A DNA stretch of 64,000 nucleotides from contig JAHBXB010000002.1 of assembly GCA_019636655.1 (NCBI GenBank), forward strand, positions 446,537 through 510,536, read 5' to 3'. The position numbers and the translations under genes are program-made. The DNA is from Phycisphaeraceae bacterium (GTDB taxonomy: Bacteria; Planctomycetota; Phycisphaerae; Phycisphaerales; UBA1924). Under the pieces are notes generated by a model. It searched no databases. It saw nothing but the letters and a program-made list of their open reading frames with translations, and was not told where the DNA came from. Below are positions 26,801-34,605 of this stretch, piece by piece (within the stretch, counting starts at the first letter, position 1; every line of letters starts with the position of its first letter).

Positions 26801-27256
26801 GTGCTCCAGCATGAGCGCGACGTACATGCGCGTCCGCTGCGCCGAATCGATCAGGCTTGTCCGCGACATGTCCAGGCCCAGCACGTCGCCGAACCGGTGC
26901 AGCAACGTGTTCCCCAATGCGTGGAACGTATGGCTTCGAACCCGCGACGCCATGGCCCCCCCCACCAGCCCCGCCAGCCGGTCCCGCATCTGCGTCGCCG
27001 CCCCGACCGTGAACGTCACCGCGAGGATCGACTCCGGTTCGACCGGACCCGAGTACGACCCCGCCTCGACCAGCCGGGCGATCCGGTACATGATCACCCG
27101 CGTCTTGCCCGTCCCGGGGCCGGCCAGGACGATCAGCGGCCGCTCCGGCTCGCGCAACCCGAACTCGACTGCGGCCCGCTGTTCATCGCTCAGCGCCCCG
27201 GCGAGCTGCCAGGCGCCGGCCGCGGACGACGAGCCGGATGTATCGAACAGCGACAT
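23876..27256 (-). CDS. UvrD/Rep-type DNA helicase fused to PD-(D/E)XK nuclease domain
   Basis: This 1126-residue superfamily 1A helicase has Q-motif LSDEQRAAVEF, Walker A GPGTGKT (46-52), motif II VVDEFQDMNP, motif III GDDDQAIYGFRGA, motif V LTAHKAKGLEFEVVFLP and VACTRAHRQL. The last 250 residues carry KISDYDRCPRCFYLKHVLQ and GGLVLIDYKTGAA, which is the arrangement of the PD-(D/E)XK nuclease domain found in AddB/RecB-like and RecB-family fusions. It probably unwinds and trims DNA ends in repair. Its partner, if any, is not adjacent. ATG 27254-27256 starts it; the gene is 42 bp downstream of rsmD. Confidence 0.9.
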   Translation of the reverse strand: MSLFDTSGSSSAAGAWQLAGALSDEQRAAVEFGLREPERPLIVLAGPGTGKTRVIMYRIARLVEAGSYSGPVEPESILAVTFTVGAATQMRDRLAGLVGGAMASRVRSHTFHALGNTLLHRFGDVLGLDMSRTSLIDSAQRTRMYVALMLEHDLFRDRASEGRRALVGQAEAFITAAHNRALTPKDCLAYATRWIDAAERSGGSGEAALAERTRAAHFGQHARLFELVEQECLRRRFLTFEHLIALPIRLLRDHAGIAAVIRQEFRHIVVDEFQDMNPAQIELLRLLSPPTGAGGPARDVCVVGDDDQAIYGFRGASDRAFADFAALYPDHARLPLTGNYRSGRAILDVANDVMSRAESRFDPDKRVVPARDSAMRDVPGSVRGIVVADDEENGAVVASMIRGEMEADPARAWRDFAVIARNKVHLDVIASEMQVAGIPFRVVSEGDPGNDPAVSDLLAWIELLAVPTSRHQVQRLLMRPPFSVPADMVGRWASAFKNSAAFAGFDATMLDYLAEVAPQNEAVGRLRAVHAELAKLAATESAGRMVLEIINRAALARPPEDRSDRAKREHFRRVKFLVAMLVFVRSREERLEEPRGIAEFYEYWNDLSDGDRRELAPNAADLIDRDSDDDESASDAVSLLTAHKAKGLEFEVVFLPRVRPGGYPAKNRAAEPPLIPLDLVAPWERVIGRGESGDPSAHADEERRLFFVACTRAHRQLVLLAKFKKSPGSTADYFIELGETAARQEDGSALVNFTDSKEILAGAGTTPDMFDLAASRLPTAVRLGARHVRAIRARLAGLISEAEMDGVDAESLGRIEGEVRSALARLAVSSRLARHGEVPATALADQLGAGEFARALAQQLGGGTPETAPMSMRPPLALSFAKISDYDRCPRCFYLKHVLQLDDEGGPQSVIGQAAHEALEGFYRRFREADAAGEPAPTVDHLLELGRMAFRNHWPASRTIDPSQEDQVLAQLRLTHERLHTPGVHILEIERRVVVMYERAGHLHSIGMRIDRIDQEADGGLVLIDYKTGAAARARREPEADDLQLGLYAMALPVLFPDFGGAGRAEYWLLQTGERGSIAIADLDLDAVRESVDRAIDGMLAGRFEPRRSCDGVCRVFPLSTDEAGR

Positions 27257-27298
27257 CGGCCCACAATGTACACGTGATCCGCCGCGGCGGCGTGCCGC

Positions 27299-28108
27299 TC
27301 ACGCCTCGCGACGGCGCATGTACAGGTGCAGGGCGGTATGGCGGTAGATGTGCGTCTCGGGCCCGACCGCGCCCGGGATCTTCAGATCGACCATGTGCTT
27401 GGGCGGTCCGTGCACCGGGGGCGCCCCCTTGTCGGGCTCGCCGGCAGCGCCATCCTCTCCATCCCAGTCATCCTCCAGCACCGGATCCTCGATCTCGGAA
27501 TCCATTGACAGGTGCTCGGTGTGCCCCGGTCCATGCCGGCGCCCGCCGCGTGCCCGACGCCGGGCCTCTTCCGCGACCTGGATGTGCTGATCCTCATCGG
27601 CCAGGTTGTCGAAGTGGCGGAACGGCCATGGTGTGCGGAGCACGCCGAACCCGGTTTCGGCCAGCAGCTCGACGAATCGGCCGAACTGGTCCTTCACCCG
27701 GTCCCACCCCCCACCGGGCCGCCCCTGCTCCACCAGGTCGTACGGAGGATCGAAGAAGACCAGGTCCACCGGGCGCGGGCACCTCGACAGCGCCGAGAGC
27801 CCGAGCACATCCGCCACCGCGACCTCGCATCGGTCCTCGCACCCAAGCAACTCGACATTGCTCTGCAGCACCTGCGCCACCCGCCGGTCGCGCTCGATCA
27901 TCACCACGCGTGCGGCCCCGCGGCTGGCCGCCTCCAACCCCACCGAGCCCGTCCCCGCGAAGGCATCGAGCACGGACGCACCCTCAAGGTGCCCCCGCAG
28001 CAGCGAGAAGAGCGATTCCCGCACCCGATCCGGCATCGGACGCGTAGTCGAACCCTCGGGAGGAGACTGCAGTTTGCGCGAACGGAACTCGCCGGCGATG
28101 ATTCGCAT
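27299..28108 (-). CDS. rsmD: 16S rRNA (guanine966-N2)-methyltransferase with acidic insertion
   Basis: This 269-residue enzyme has the RsmD core: MRIIAGEFRSRKL, RPMPDRVRESLFSLL, the SAM motif VLDAFAGTGSVGLEAASRGA, and the catalytic FFDPPYDL. It methylates 16S rRNA in the small-subunit head using S-adenosylmethionine. Normal RsmD is about 180-200 residues. Here about 80 mostly acidic and Gly/Pro-rich residues (from ADEDQHIQVAEEAR through EDDWDGEDGAAGEPDKG) sit before a terminal HIYRHTALHLYMRR strand that looks like the usual last strand, so this is an internal insertion. It lies 21 bp after the orphan gene at 28130. Confidence 0.9.
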   Translation of the reverse strand: MRIIAGEFRSRKLQSPPEGSTTRPMPDRVRESLFSLLRGHLEGASVLDAFAGTGSVGLEAASRGAARVVMIERDRRVAQVLQSNVELLGCEDRCEVAVADVLGLSALSRCPRPVDLVFFDPPYDLVEQGRPGGGWDRVKDQFGRFVELLAETGFGVLRTPWPFRHFDNLADEDQHIQVAEEARRRARGGRRHGPGHTEHLSMDSEIEDPVLEDDWDGEDGAAGEPDKGAPPVHGPPKHMVDLKIPGAVGPETHIYRHTALHLYMRRREA

Positions 28109-28129
28109 AGATGCGAAGGCTAGCCCCGC

Positions 28130-28801
28130 TCAGGACCGGCTCGCCGGATCACCCACGATGTGCGGGATATGGAACGCCGCGACCCGCGGGCGTCGAACCC
28201 CGGTGATCACCTGCCACAGCGGCCGCCCTTGCCCCTCGCGGAGCCAGCCCCGGAACTGTCCCCGTGGATCTTCGGCGTACATGTCCAGCGCGGCCGATCC
28301 CACGAAGACGGCGCGGTGAATAACCAGGAGGTCGTCCCCGGTGTACTCCGCCTCCGCCGCGACGCCGGTGATCGCGTCCACAATCGTCCCGAACAGCGCT
28401 GCATCGGCCCGCAGGAGTTCGTCGGCGTGATGCCAGAGGTAGAACCGACGTCGGACCGCGGGGAAGGCGCACTCGCTCCACCGGGTCCGCAGAAACGCCA
28501 CGAGCCCATCCGGCCCGTCAATCGATGGCCGGAGGTCGCCGGCCGGATCCACCCCGCTCATTCCCGACCGCAGCCGCGAGCAGAACACACCCAGATCCGC
28601 AACGCCCCGGCCGTCGATCTCGCAGACATCGGTGTCGGGGAACGACCGCAGGTAGTCGCCAAACGACGCGGCAAACAGGGCCTGATCATCGCGCGAGCGC
28701 GACCACGCCGCGATGTGCCGCTCCTCCAGCCGACGCGCCAACTCAGCCGGCCACGACAGCGCTGTCAGGTGCAGTTCGGGATGACGTGTCAGGACTTTCA
28801 C
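28130..28801 (-). CDS. Hypothetical protein, orphan
   Basis: This 223-residue protein starts at GTG 28799-28801; no ATG is available in frame before about residue 80, and no strong ribosome site is visible. It has no signal peptide or membrane helix. Segments such as RFYLWHHADELLRADAALFGTIVDAITG and DLLVIHRAVFVGSAALDMYAEDPRGQFRGWLREGQGRPLW look like a folded soluble alpha/beta protein. I do not recognise its family. Its codon use fits its neighbours and it sits between the FecR-like gene and rsmD, probably on one transcript. Confidence 0.65.
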   Translation of the reverse strand: MKVLTRHPELHLTALSWPAELARRLEERHIAAWSRSRDDQALFAASFGDYLRSFPDTDVCEIDGRGVADLGVFCSRLRSGMSGVDPAGDLRPSIDGPDGLVAFLRTRWSECAFPAVRRRFYLWHHADELLRADAALFGTIVDAITGVAAEAEYTGDDLLVIHRAVFVGSAALDMYAEDPRGQFRGWLREGQGRPLWQVITGVRRPRVAAFHIPHIVGDPASRS

Positions 28802-28916
28802 GGCGGATGCTCGGTAGGCGCGAACACCCCCCGCCTGCGGGCCGGGGGCCAGCGATGAGTTAACATTGCCTCAGATCCAGCAGTGTGCCAGCCGAATCGG
28901 CTCTCCACGCGCCGAG

Positions 28917-29825
28917 TTACCGCTGGGACAGCGGCGTTTCACGCGTTCCTTTGAAGGCGTCAAAGGTGACGCCTACAGCGCTGCGGCGCAGCAGCGTGGC
29001 GTCAGGGGTCCGTATGCGAACCGGCTCCACAGCCAGGCCAGTCTGGTCGACCTTGATCGGCCGTACCTCGGCCCGACCACGGATCAGCTCAATCGACAGC
29101 TCGCTCACGTCGTCCCGCCGCCGCCTCTCGATCCGCAGGCGGGTGAGGCGGTCAATCTGAACGGCGAACAGGCCGTCGATCTCCAGGGTCACTGAACCGT
29201 CAAGGCCGGTGCGCACCTCGATCCGCTCCTCCGCTCTCGCTCCGGTGCCCGCGGGCCGCCACGACGCCTCATCACCACCGATGGGTCGCCACTGCACCTG
29301 CGGCCGGATCGAGTCCGCACCCTTCGCCGCGAGCACAATGACCCCGATCGGCTCGCCGTTGGCCGCCGGAGGGATCGACTGCTCCTCCAGGCTCGGTTCG
29401 GCCCCACGGGCCTGATCAAGTTGGGACGGGGCAGGAGAACTCGAGCCCGCCTGTGGGACGACCAGAGTGGAATCGGAAGGCGAAGCCGGCCTCTCACTGG
29501 GTGGCTGGGCCGGGGTGGACCGGCTGGGCCAAGTCGTCACCTCACCCCCCGTCGTCCCCGCCGCGGCGAGCGCCGCCGTTGGCGCCGCGCCCTCTTTGAC
29601 CACCTCGACCGGCGGGAAGACATCCTCCGGGACGACCTGTCCAGGCCGGTTCTCGAGCGCCATCTTCTCAAGGTCGATCACCGCACGGCGCACCGGCCGC
29701 TTGTTCTTGATCGGCGGCAACTGAGCCTCAGCGTTCGACACCGGGACCGCCATGGCGAGGGCGAACGCCGAGAGCAGCGTCGCCTGAGTCAGTCGCCGCG
29801 CTGAGCCACGATCGGGAACACTCAT
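28917..29825 (-). CDS. Exported FecR-like beta-domain protein
   Basis: This 302-residue protein has a signal peptide (ATLLSAFALAMAVPVSNAEA), a long Pro/Ser/Thr/Ala-rich linker (about 80-150), then a beta-strand domain. The domain contains RTGLDGSVTLEIDGLFAVQIDRLTRLRIERR...ELIRGRAEVRPI, the pattern of FecR/iron-dicitrate-transport-regulator-like domains (G-S-V-L/A-TL...V-L--L-R---V). It may sense or bind an envelope ligand, but no sigma factor is adjacent, so classical FecR signalling is not shown. The ATG at 29823-29825 has GGAG 7 nt upstream; a GTG lies one codon earlier. Confidence 0.7.
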   Translation of the reverse strand: MSVPDRGSARRLTQATLLSAFALAMAVPVSNAEAQLPPIKNKRPVRRAVIDLEKMALENRPGQVVPEDVFPPVEVVKEGAAPTAALAAAGTTGGEVTTWPSRSTPAQPPSERPASPSDSTLVVPQAGSSSPAPSQLDQARGAEPSLEEQSIPPAANGEPIGVIVLAAKGADSIRPQVQWRPIGGDEASWRPAGTGARAEERIEVRTGLDGSVTLEIDGLFAVQIDRLTRLRIERRRRDDVSELSIELIRGRAEVRPIKVDQTGLAVEPVRIRTPDATLLRRSAVGVTFDAFKGTRETPLSQR

Positions 29826-29901
29826 CACAAGGCTCCATCACCTGCTTGGGTATCCCCCATCTTCGCACGAGATCCGAGGCCACGACAGCACCGAACGGCG
29901 A

Positions 29902-30891
29902 CTACTTCGGGGAATCCGTAGCCTTCGCGTCAGCGGCGACCGCCCTGCGCTTCAGCGGCTTCCCGCCCATCCACTCCCCCACCTGGGGGGTTCCAACGCG
30001 AACAGCCGTTGCCGCCGGGGCGGCTGGCTGAGGATGGGGCTGTGGTACGGACACTGCCGCGACGACCGGCGAAACCGCCGCAGCGGTCGACTTCCCCGGC
30101 CTGCTCTCGGACGGGAGGATGGGAAGCGGCTCGGTCATCGCCCGCGGAGCCCTGGAATCGATCACGATCGGGGCCGAACGGGAGGGAGCGGGAGCCGCGG
30201 CAGCCACGGTCGCGGCAGTCGGGGCGGGCTGGGTAGCCGCGGGCGTACTGATGAAATCGTCGAACTGCTCCCGTTCGGCCGCGGCGGGAGCACGCGCGGT
30301 GGAGGCGACCGTTGGCCCCGGCTGACCGGCGGGGTGGGCGAGACGGTCGCCATACTCATCCTGGACGGCGCCGAGGAGGGCAAGAAGCTGAGCCCCGGTC
30401 AGGCCGTGGTACATGGAGGCCGTCTCCGGGATTACCCCAGCCTGCTTCAGCTCCGCGACCGCCGCCGCCGGTGAGTCCGCGGATTTCAGGCGGAGCGATC
30501 GGGCCACCATGACCGACACCTCGCCAACCGTCACCGCCTCCTGTGGCGGCCGGTCGTAGGAGGCATCGAGCAGGCCACGGGCCTTGGCGACGGTCAGTCG
30601 ATTCGGGTACGTCGACGCGCTGACGCCGTTGTCCATCAGCAGCACGGCGTGGATGGCATCGTCCTGGCTGGTGATGGGGCGCCGCTCCATTTCGTCGTAG
30701 AACTCAAGTTGCTGGGTCGCCCCGCCATCGGGTCCCCACGAGAAAAGGTCCGCGGCGGTCACATCAACGGTGGGCCGATCAGAGATCGCAGCGCTGCCGG
30801 ATGAAGCGGGTTTCGACGCATTTCCCTGGCACCCTGCCAGTGCGGCCAAGGCAACGAGCGACGGAGCAAGAAACCGGAGCGTGCGGATCAT
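29902..30891 (-). CDS. Lipoprotein with SLH-like segment and Pro/Ala-rich tail
   Basis: This 329-residue protein has a clean lipoprotein signal (LRFLAPSLVALAALAGCQG, Cys20). Residues about 50-180 are helical, with AVTVGEVSVMVARSLRL and AVAELKQAGVIP...LTGAQLLALLGAVQDEYG, which is reminiscent of S-layer-homology repeats but not a firm match. From about residue 190 the chain is a Pro/Ala/Ser-rich linker with little structure. It is 76 bp upstream of the FecR-like gene on the same strand, so both may be envelope partners. ATG 30889-30891 begins the signal peptide. Confidence 0.7.
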   Translation of the reverse strand: MIRTLRFLAPSLVALAALAGCQGNASKPASSGSAAISDRPTVDVTAADLFSWGPDGGATQQLEFYDEMERRPITSQDDAIHAVLLMDNGVSASTYPNRLTVAKARGLLDASYDRPPQEAVTVGEVSVMVARSLRLKSADSPAAAVAELKQAGVIPETASMYHGLTGAQLLALLGAVQDEYGDRLAHPAGQPGPTVASTARAPAAAEREQFDDFISTPAATQPAPTAATVAAAAPAPSRSAPIVIDSRAPRAMTEPLPILPSESRPGKSTAAAVSPVVAAVSVPQPHPQPAAPAATAVRVGTPQVGEWMGGKPLKRRAVAADAKATDSPK

Positions 30892-31082
30892 CGTCGAGCC
30901 TCCGTGCACAAGTCGTTACGAACGGTCCTCGTCCGAGGGATGCCTCAACCAGGCCAAAATCCCCTGTTTCGGTGGGCAATCTGGCCACGGGCGCAACGGC
31001 GCGTGCGTCCCAATTCGTCGGCCGTCAGGCAGGGGTCGATAAGCCGGACACCGAGATTCGATCTCATGTCACGCCGCCCCAG

Positions 31083-32663
31083 TCACGATCGGGACTGGGT
31101 CACTCCCAGTTCCTCTTCCGAGATATCGGCTTCGTCGACATCGCCCGCGGGCGCTCCGGGCGTCGCGGTCCGGCGCTTCTCGCCAGATCCAGCCTGGGCC
31201 GATCGTTCGTGCACGGCGGCTCCGCGCCCATCCTTCGTGATGCCGTAGACCATCCCGATGGTGGTCTCCTTCTCGCCATTGATCAGCCTGTTGACGACCT
31301 CAACCCCCTGCATCAGGGTGTGGTCGGTATTCGAGACCTCGTACTTCCACATGCCGAAGCGACCCCGCGAGTAGATCGAGTTCGACTCCAGCCAGGGAAT
31401 GACCCGGGAGAGGATCTCGTCGCGGTCCACGCTCGGGGTGGGGTAGGAGTACTTCGCGTGGTAGCACCAGCGGGAGACGATGTCGGCGGTCTCCTCCCGG
31501 GTGAGCAGCCCGGCGTTGATGAGGCCCTCGATCGTTTCGTCGACAATGGTGTCCGGATTCACCGGCTTGTATTCGCTGTAGGAAGTCTCGCACAGCAGCG
31601 AGTAGTGGGTCGCGTTGTCGGGCGTCATGTGCGGCGAGTAGTTGCTCAGGTAGGTGACGCGGTAGAAGGGGCAGTTGTCCTCGGGGAAGTACATCCACGA
31701 CTTCGTGCTCGGGCAGGGGCGCTTGATGCCGATCCCGACCATGTAGCCCCCCGAATGGCGGAGCCGTGAGGCCGCGGCACGGATCTCGTCCGGCACCGAG
31801 CCCTGCAGCACGTCGCGGCAGAGCAGGTCCAGGGGCATGGCCGAGATGAGGTGGTCGTAGGTGTCCGTCGAGCCATCTGCAAACCGGACGATCCGCCGGT
31901 CAACATCTATCGAGACGACCCGCTTGCCGAGCTCGACATGGCCGTCGAGGATCGGGCCGAACCGGCGGTAGAACTCGCCGGTCCCGCCTCGGAGCGGGAA
32001 CTTGAAGCGGTTGTTGGGCCCCCAGCCAAAGTCGTCCTGGCCGAGAACAACATTGCGGATCGCTCGATCGGTATCGATCACCGCTACCCGCTCACCAATC
32101 CACTGCTTGTTCATCATCTCGGGCTCGTGGGCCCAGACCTTGAAGTTGTACGGCCGCATGAAGTACTTGGCGATCCCCTCGCCGAAGACGGCGTCGATGA
32201 ACTCGCCGAAGTTGGCCGCGTCGGCCGGGGACTTCACGCCAGCCCGGCCCGCCTGGGCCTTGACCAGCCCCGCGAGGCACTCATAGGTGGCCTGCTTGGG
32301 GAGGTAACGCACGTTGTTCTGGAACGGGTACGGCACCCACGTGTCCATCATCCGGACCCAGCTCTCCCGGTTGTTGAGCGTGTAGTCGTCACCCATCAGG
32401 TGATCGAAGACGCGGTCGTAGTAGGAGTAGTGGCTGAACATCACGTGCCCGCCGATGTCCCACGTAAAACCGGCGTCGTCTACGAAGGAGTGGGCGAGCC
32501 CGCCGATGTACGGGTTGGCGTCGTAGATGGCGAAGTTGGAGTGCCCGAGCTCCTTGAGCCGGTACCCCGCGCCAAGGCCGGTCGGGCCGGCCCCGATGAC
32601 GACGATCCGCTTCTGGGGCTCCGGGGCGTGCGCCGCGACGGGCAGTTCACGTGAATCGGGCAT
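31083..32663 (-). CDS. glf: UDP-galactopyranose mutase, eukaryote-like type
   Basis: This 526-residue flavoprotein has the FAD motif VVIGAGPTGLGAGYRL (GAGPTG at 24-29). The core matches the fungal/protist UDP-galactopyranose mutases more than bacterial Glf: GGLAHSFVDDAGFTWDIGGHVMFSHYSYYD, WVPYPFQNNVRYLPK and YFMRPYNFKVWAHEPEMMNKQWIGERVA. It would convert UDP-galactopyranose to UDP-galactofuranose for cell-surface glycans. A hydrophilic tail of about 40 residues follows the fold. ATG 32661-32663 has GGAG 6 nt upstream; another ATG twelve codons earlier is possible. It is divergent from the LuxR-type regulator across 256 bp, in which I see no clear promoter. Confidence 0.87.
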   Translation of the reverse strand: MPDSRELPVAAHAPEPQKRIVVIGAGPTGLGAGYRLKELGHSNFAIYDANPYIGGLAHSFVDDAGFTWDIGGHVMFSHYSYYDRVFDHLMGDDYTLNNRESWVRMMDTWVPYPFQNNVRYLPKQATYECLAGLVKAQAGRAGVKSPADAANFGEFIDAVFGEGIAKYFMRPYNFKVWAHEPEMMNKQWIGERVAVIDTDRAIRNVVLGQDDFGWGPNNRFKFPLRGGTGEFYRRFGPILDGHVELGKRVVSIDVDRRIVRFADGSTDTYDHLISAMPLDLLCRDVLQGSVPDEIRAAASRLRHSGGYMVGIGIKRPCPSTKSWMYFPEDNCPFYRVTYLSNYSPHMTPDNATHYSLLCETSYSEYKPVNPDTIVDETIEGLINAGLLTREETADIVSRWCYHAKYSYPTPSVDRDEILSRVIPWLESNSIYSRGRFGMWKYEVSNTDHTLMQGVEVVNRLINGEKETTIGMVYGITKDGRGAAVHERSAQAGSGEKRRTATPGAPAGDVDEADISEEELGVTQSRS

Positions 32664-32919
32664 CGTTTCTCCGCGTTGGGCGCCGTCGGGTTCGGCCATT
32701 CTCTCCCGAGCGGGCTCTCCGGGCTGGGGGGAAGGATACCCGTTGGCACCGGGCCGGACCGGCCACCCCCCCTCAGATCGGGGCTCGATGTTGAAGGAAA
32801 GGCCGTGCAGAGTCCGAAAGATACCGCGGAGCCAAAGTCCGCGGGATTGCGTGACCGGGTATCGGGGGCAGGCGTGGGCTCGATCGATCGGGAAGGCGGG
32901 AAGAGTGCAGGAGACTGAA

Positions 32920-33852
32920 ATGGTCCAGCAAGATAGCGCAACTCCTCGTTGTGTGCGTGCCGGTGTCAGGGCCGCCGAGGCGATCGCGGGCCTGCCCGCG
33001 GTGCCGACGCAGGATTGGTCCGACCGCGCCGCCCGGGTGCTGCTGTCGGCCGACCGGGCCTCGGTCGTTCTCCTGATGCTCGGGCGCCTGAACGAGGACG
33101 GCTCGCTGGCTCGGATCGAATCCGTCGGCGTGGCCGGTTCGCTCATCGCTGAGGTCGCCACGAACGTCGGTCGCCTGCAGAGCAGCAGCGGGCCGGTCGC
33201 GATGGACTCCACCCTCCCAGGGCTCGTCGCACTCCGCACGACCGCGTACACCATGCCCTCGCTCGGCTGGTCGCCGCTCTCGCTCCTCGACGGCCCGAGC
33301 CACTCCGCCATGGCCAGCCGGCTGGCCCCGGAAGGTTCGCCCGCGAGCGTCATGCTGACCACCCGCTGGAGCGGGGCCGCGGGCATCGGCGCGGTCGACC
33401 TGGTCCTCGGAGCGGTCCGCCTCGGTTCGCCCGCCCACCGCCGCGTGGCGATGGTCGAGATGGCGCTCGCCGCCCAGTCCACGCACACCGCCGCCCACGA
33501 GGCGGCGATCGTGATCGATGGGGTTCTCCCCTCGCTGGCCCGCCGCGCCGAGATGGCGTTCGACCCTTCCGGCTCGCTGACCGAGCAGCACCTCACGACC
33601 CGCGAAGAGGTCGTGCTCGAACGGCTCCTTCACGGCAAGTCCGTCCGGCAGATCGCCGAGGAGCTCGAGCGCAGCCCGCACACCGTTCACGACCACGTCA
33701 AGAGCCTGCACCGCAAGCTCCACGCGGCGACTCGCGGGGCCCTGGTCGCCCGGGCCTTGGGTCACATCGGACCCGATGACATGAACGGAAATGGCAACGG
33801 GAACGGCAAGAAGGCCCACGCCGAGAACTCGATGCAGACCAACGGCCGGTAG
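32920..33852 (+). CDS. LuxR-type helix-turn-helix regulator
   Basis: This 310-residue protein ends in a LuxR/GerE DNA-binding domain: LTTREEVVLERLLHGKSVRQIAEELERSPHTVHDHVKSLHRKLHA, with the expected Glu and Val/His contact positions. The N-terminal 220 residues are a helical/alpha-beta sensor-like region that I cannot assign, without a receiver aspartate. After the HTH comes an Asn/Gly run (MNGNGNGNGKKAHAEN). ATG 32920 follows AGGAG by 7 nt. It is divergent from the galactopyranose mutase gene and may regulate it, which is inference from position only. Confidence 0.82.
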   Translation: MVQQDSATPRCVRAGVRAAEAIAGLPAVPTQDWSDRAARVLLSADRASVVLLMLGRLNEDGSLARIESVGVAGSLIAEVATNVGRLQSSSGPVAMDSTLPGLVALRTTAYTMPSLGWSPLSLLDGPSHSAMASRLAPEGSPASVMLTTRWSGAAGIGAVDLVLGAVRLGSPAHRRVAMVEMALAAQSTHTAAHEAAIVIDGVLPSLARRAEMAFDPSGSLTEQHLTTREEVVLERLLHGKSVRQIAEELERSPHTVHDHVKSLHRKLHAATRGALVARALGHIGPDDMNGNGNGNGKKAHAENSMQTNGR

Positions 33853-33880
33853 AGCACGCGGCTCTCCAGCACGCCTCCGG

Positions 33881-34555
33881 TCACGCGGGCGGCTGGTCGG
33901 TCGGTTCCCCTGACAACGCTCGCTCTGGCTCCGGCTCCGGGAGCGGCTCGGACTGGTCTGTGCCGGGCTTCTTCATGTCCTCGTTGATCAGGTACGCCAA
34001 CCGCTTGGCCAGGTCGCGGTCTTCGCCGATCGGAACCGTGTACGACGGCAGGAGCCCGCGCCGGGCCAGGTCCGGGTCGACGCTGCGCACGTTCAGCTTG
34101 GCGCCGTTGAGATCGGGCCGCCAGCCGGGACGCTCAACCCGGAGCAGCACCACGCGGATGCGCATCACCGTCGGGCCGGTGCGGGCAAGGTCCTGGATGT
34201 CGCGATCAACGGGGTCGGCATCGGTCGGGGCCGCCCCAGGAGCCGGCTCGAAGGTCACCCGGACGATGCGCCGGTGCCGGTTGAGCAGGTCGTCCACCTC
34301 GGCGTCGAAGGTCTGCTGCTCCTCGTCCCATGGCGTCGCGAGCCCTGCGGTGGGCTTGGGCGCGGTAGTGATCACGCCCGCACGGGCATCGACACGGTCC
34401 ACGTCGAACTGGGTATCGCGGAGCACACGCCGGGTCGAGACGAACGCTGTGTCGTACTGCCCCGGCGCGAGGTCCAGGTCGGCGGTCTTCGCCGTGGGTG
34501 TGCAGGCGCCCAGCAGGATCGCCGCGAGGATGATGGCCACCGCCCGGTACAGCAT
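33881..34555 (-). CDS. Hypothetical lipoprotein
   Basis: This 224-residue protein has a lipoprotein signal (LYRAVAIILAAILLGACTPT, lipobox LGAC). The mature part contains LAPGQYDTAFVSTRRVLRDTQFDVDRVDARAGVITTAPKPT, a small alpha/beta motif seen in uncharacterised planctomycete lipoproteins, and an acidic Pro/Glu tail (EPLPEPEPER). No enzyme motif is visible. I start at ATG 34553-34555 because the signal peptide begins there; the longer upstream frame is Gly/Arg-rich shadow. It is 50 bp downstream of the decarboxylase gene. Confidence 0.7.
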   Translation of the reverse strand: MLYRAVAIILAAILLGACTPTAKTADLDLAPGQYDTAFVSTRRVLRDTQFDVDRVDARAGVITTAPKPTAGLATPWDEEQQTFDAEVDDLLNRHRRIVRVTFEPAPGAAPTDADPVDRDIQDLARTGPTVMRIRVVLLRVERPGWRPDLNGAKLNVRSVDPDLARRGLLPSYTVPIGEDRDLAKRLAYLINEDMKKPGTDQSEPLPEPEPERALSGEPTDQPPA

Positions 34556-34605
34556 GTGGCGGTAGGTTAGCCGAAACAGGCGCACCCGGCCCGCGCCCAC
34601 ACGAC

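Noticed and set aside
25115-27277. Plus-strand frame of 720 codons opposite the helicase
   Set aside because: Low-complexity Arg/His/Pro composition and no domain; the minus strand carries all helicase motifs.
28917-29825. Classical FecR anti-sigma regulator
   Set aside because: No ECF sigma factor or TonB receptor is adjacent and there is a cleavable leader rather than an inner-membrane helix; only the beta domain is similar.
31078-31099. Hairpin CCCAGTC/GACTGGG at the end of the galactopyranose mutase gene
   Set aside because: It overlaps the stop codon and no T-tract follows on the coding strand, so it is not a convincing terminator.
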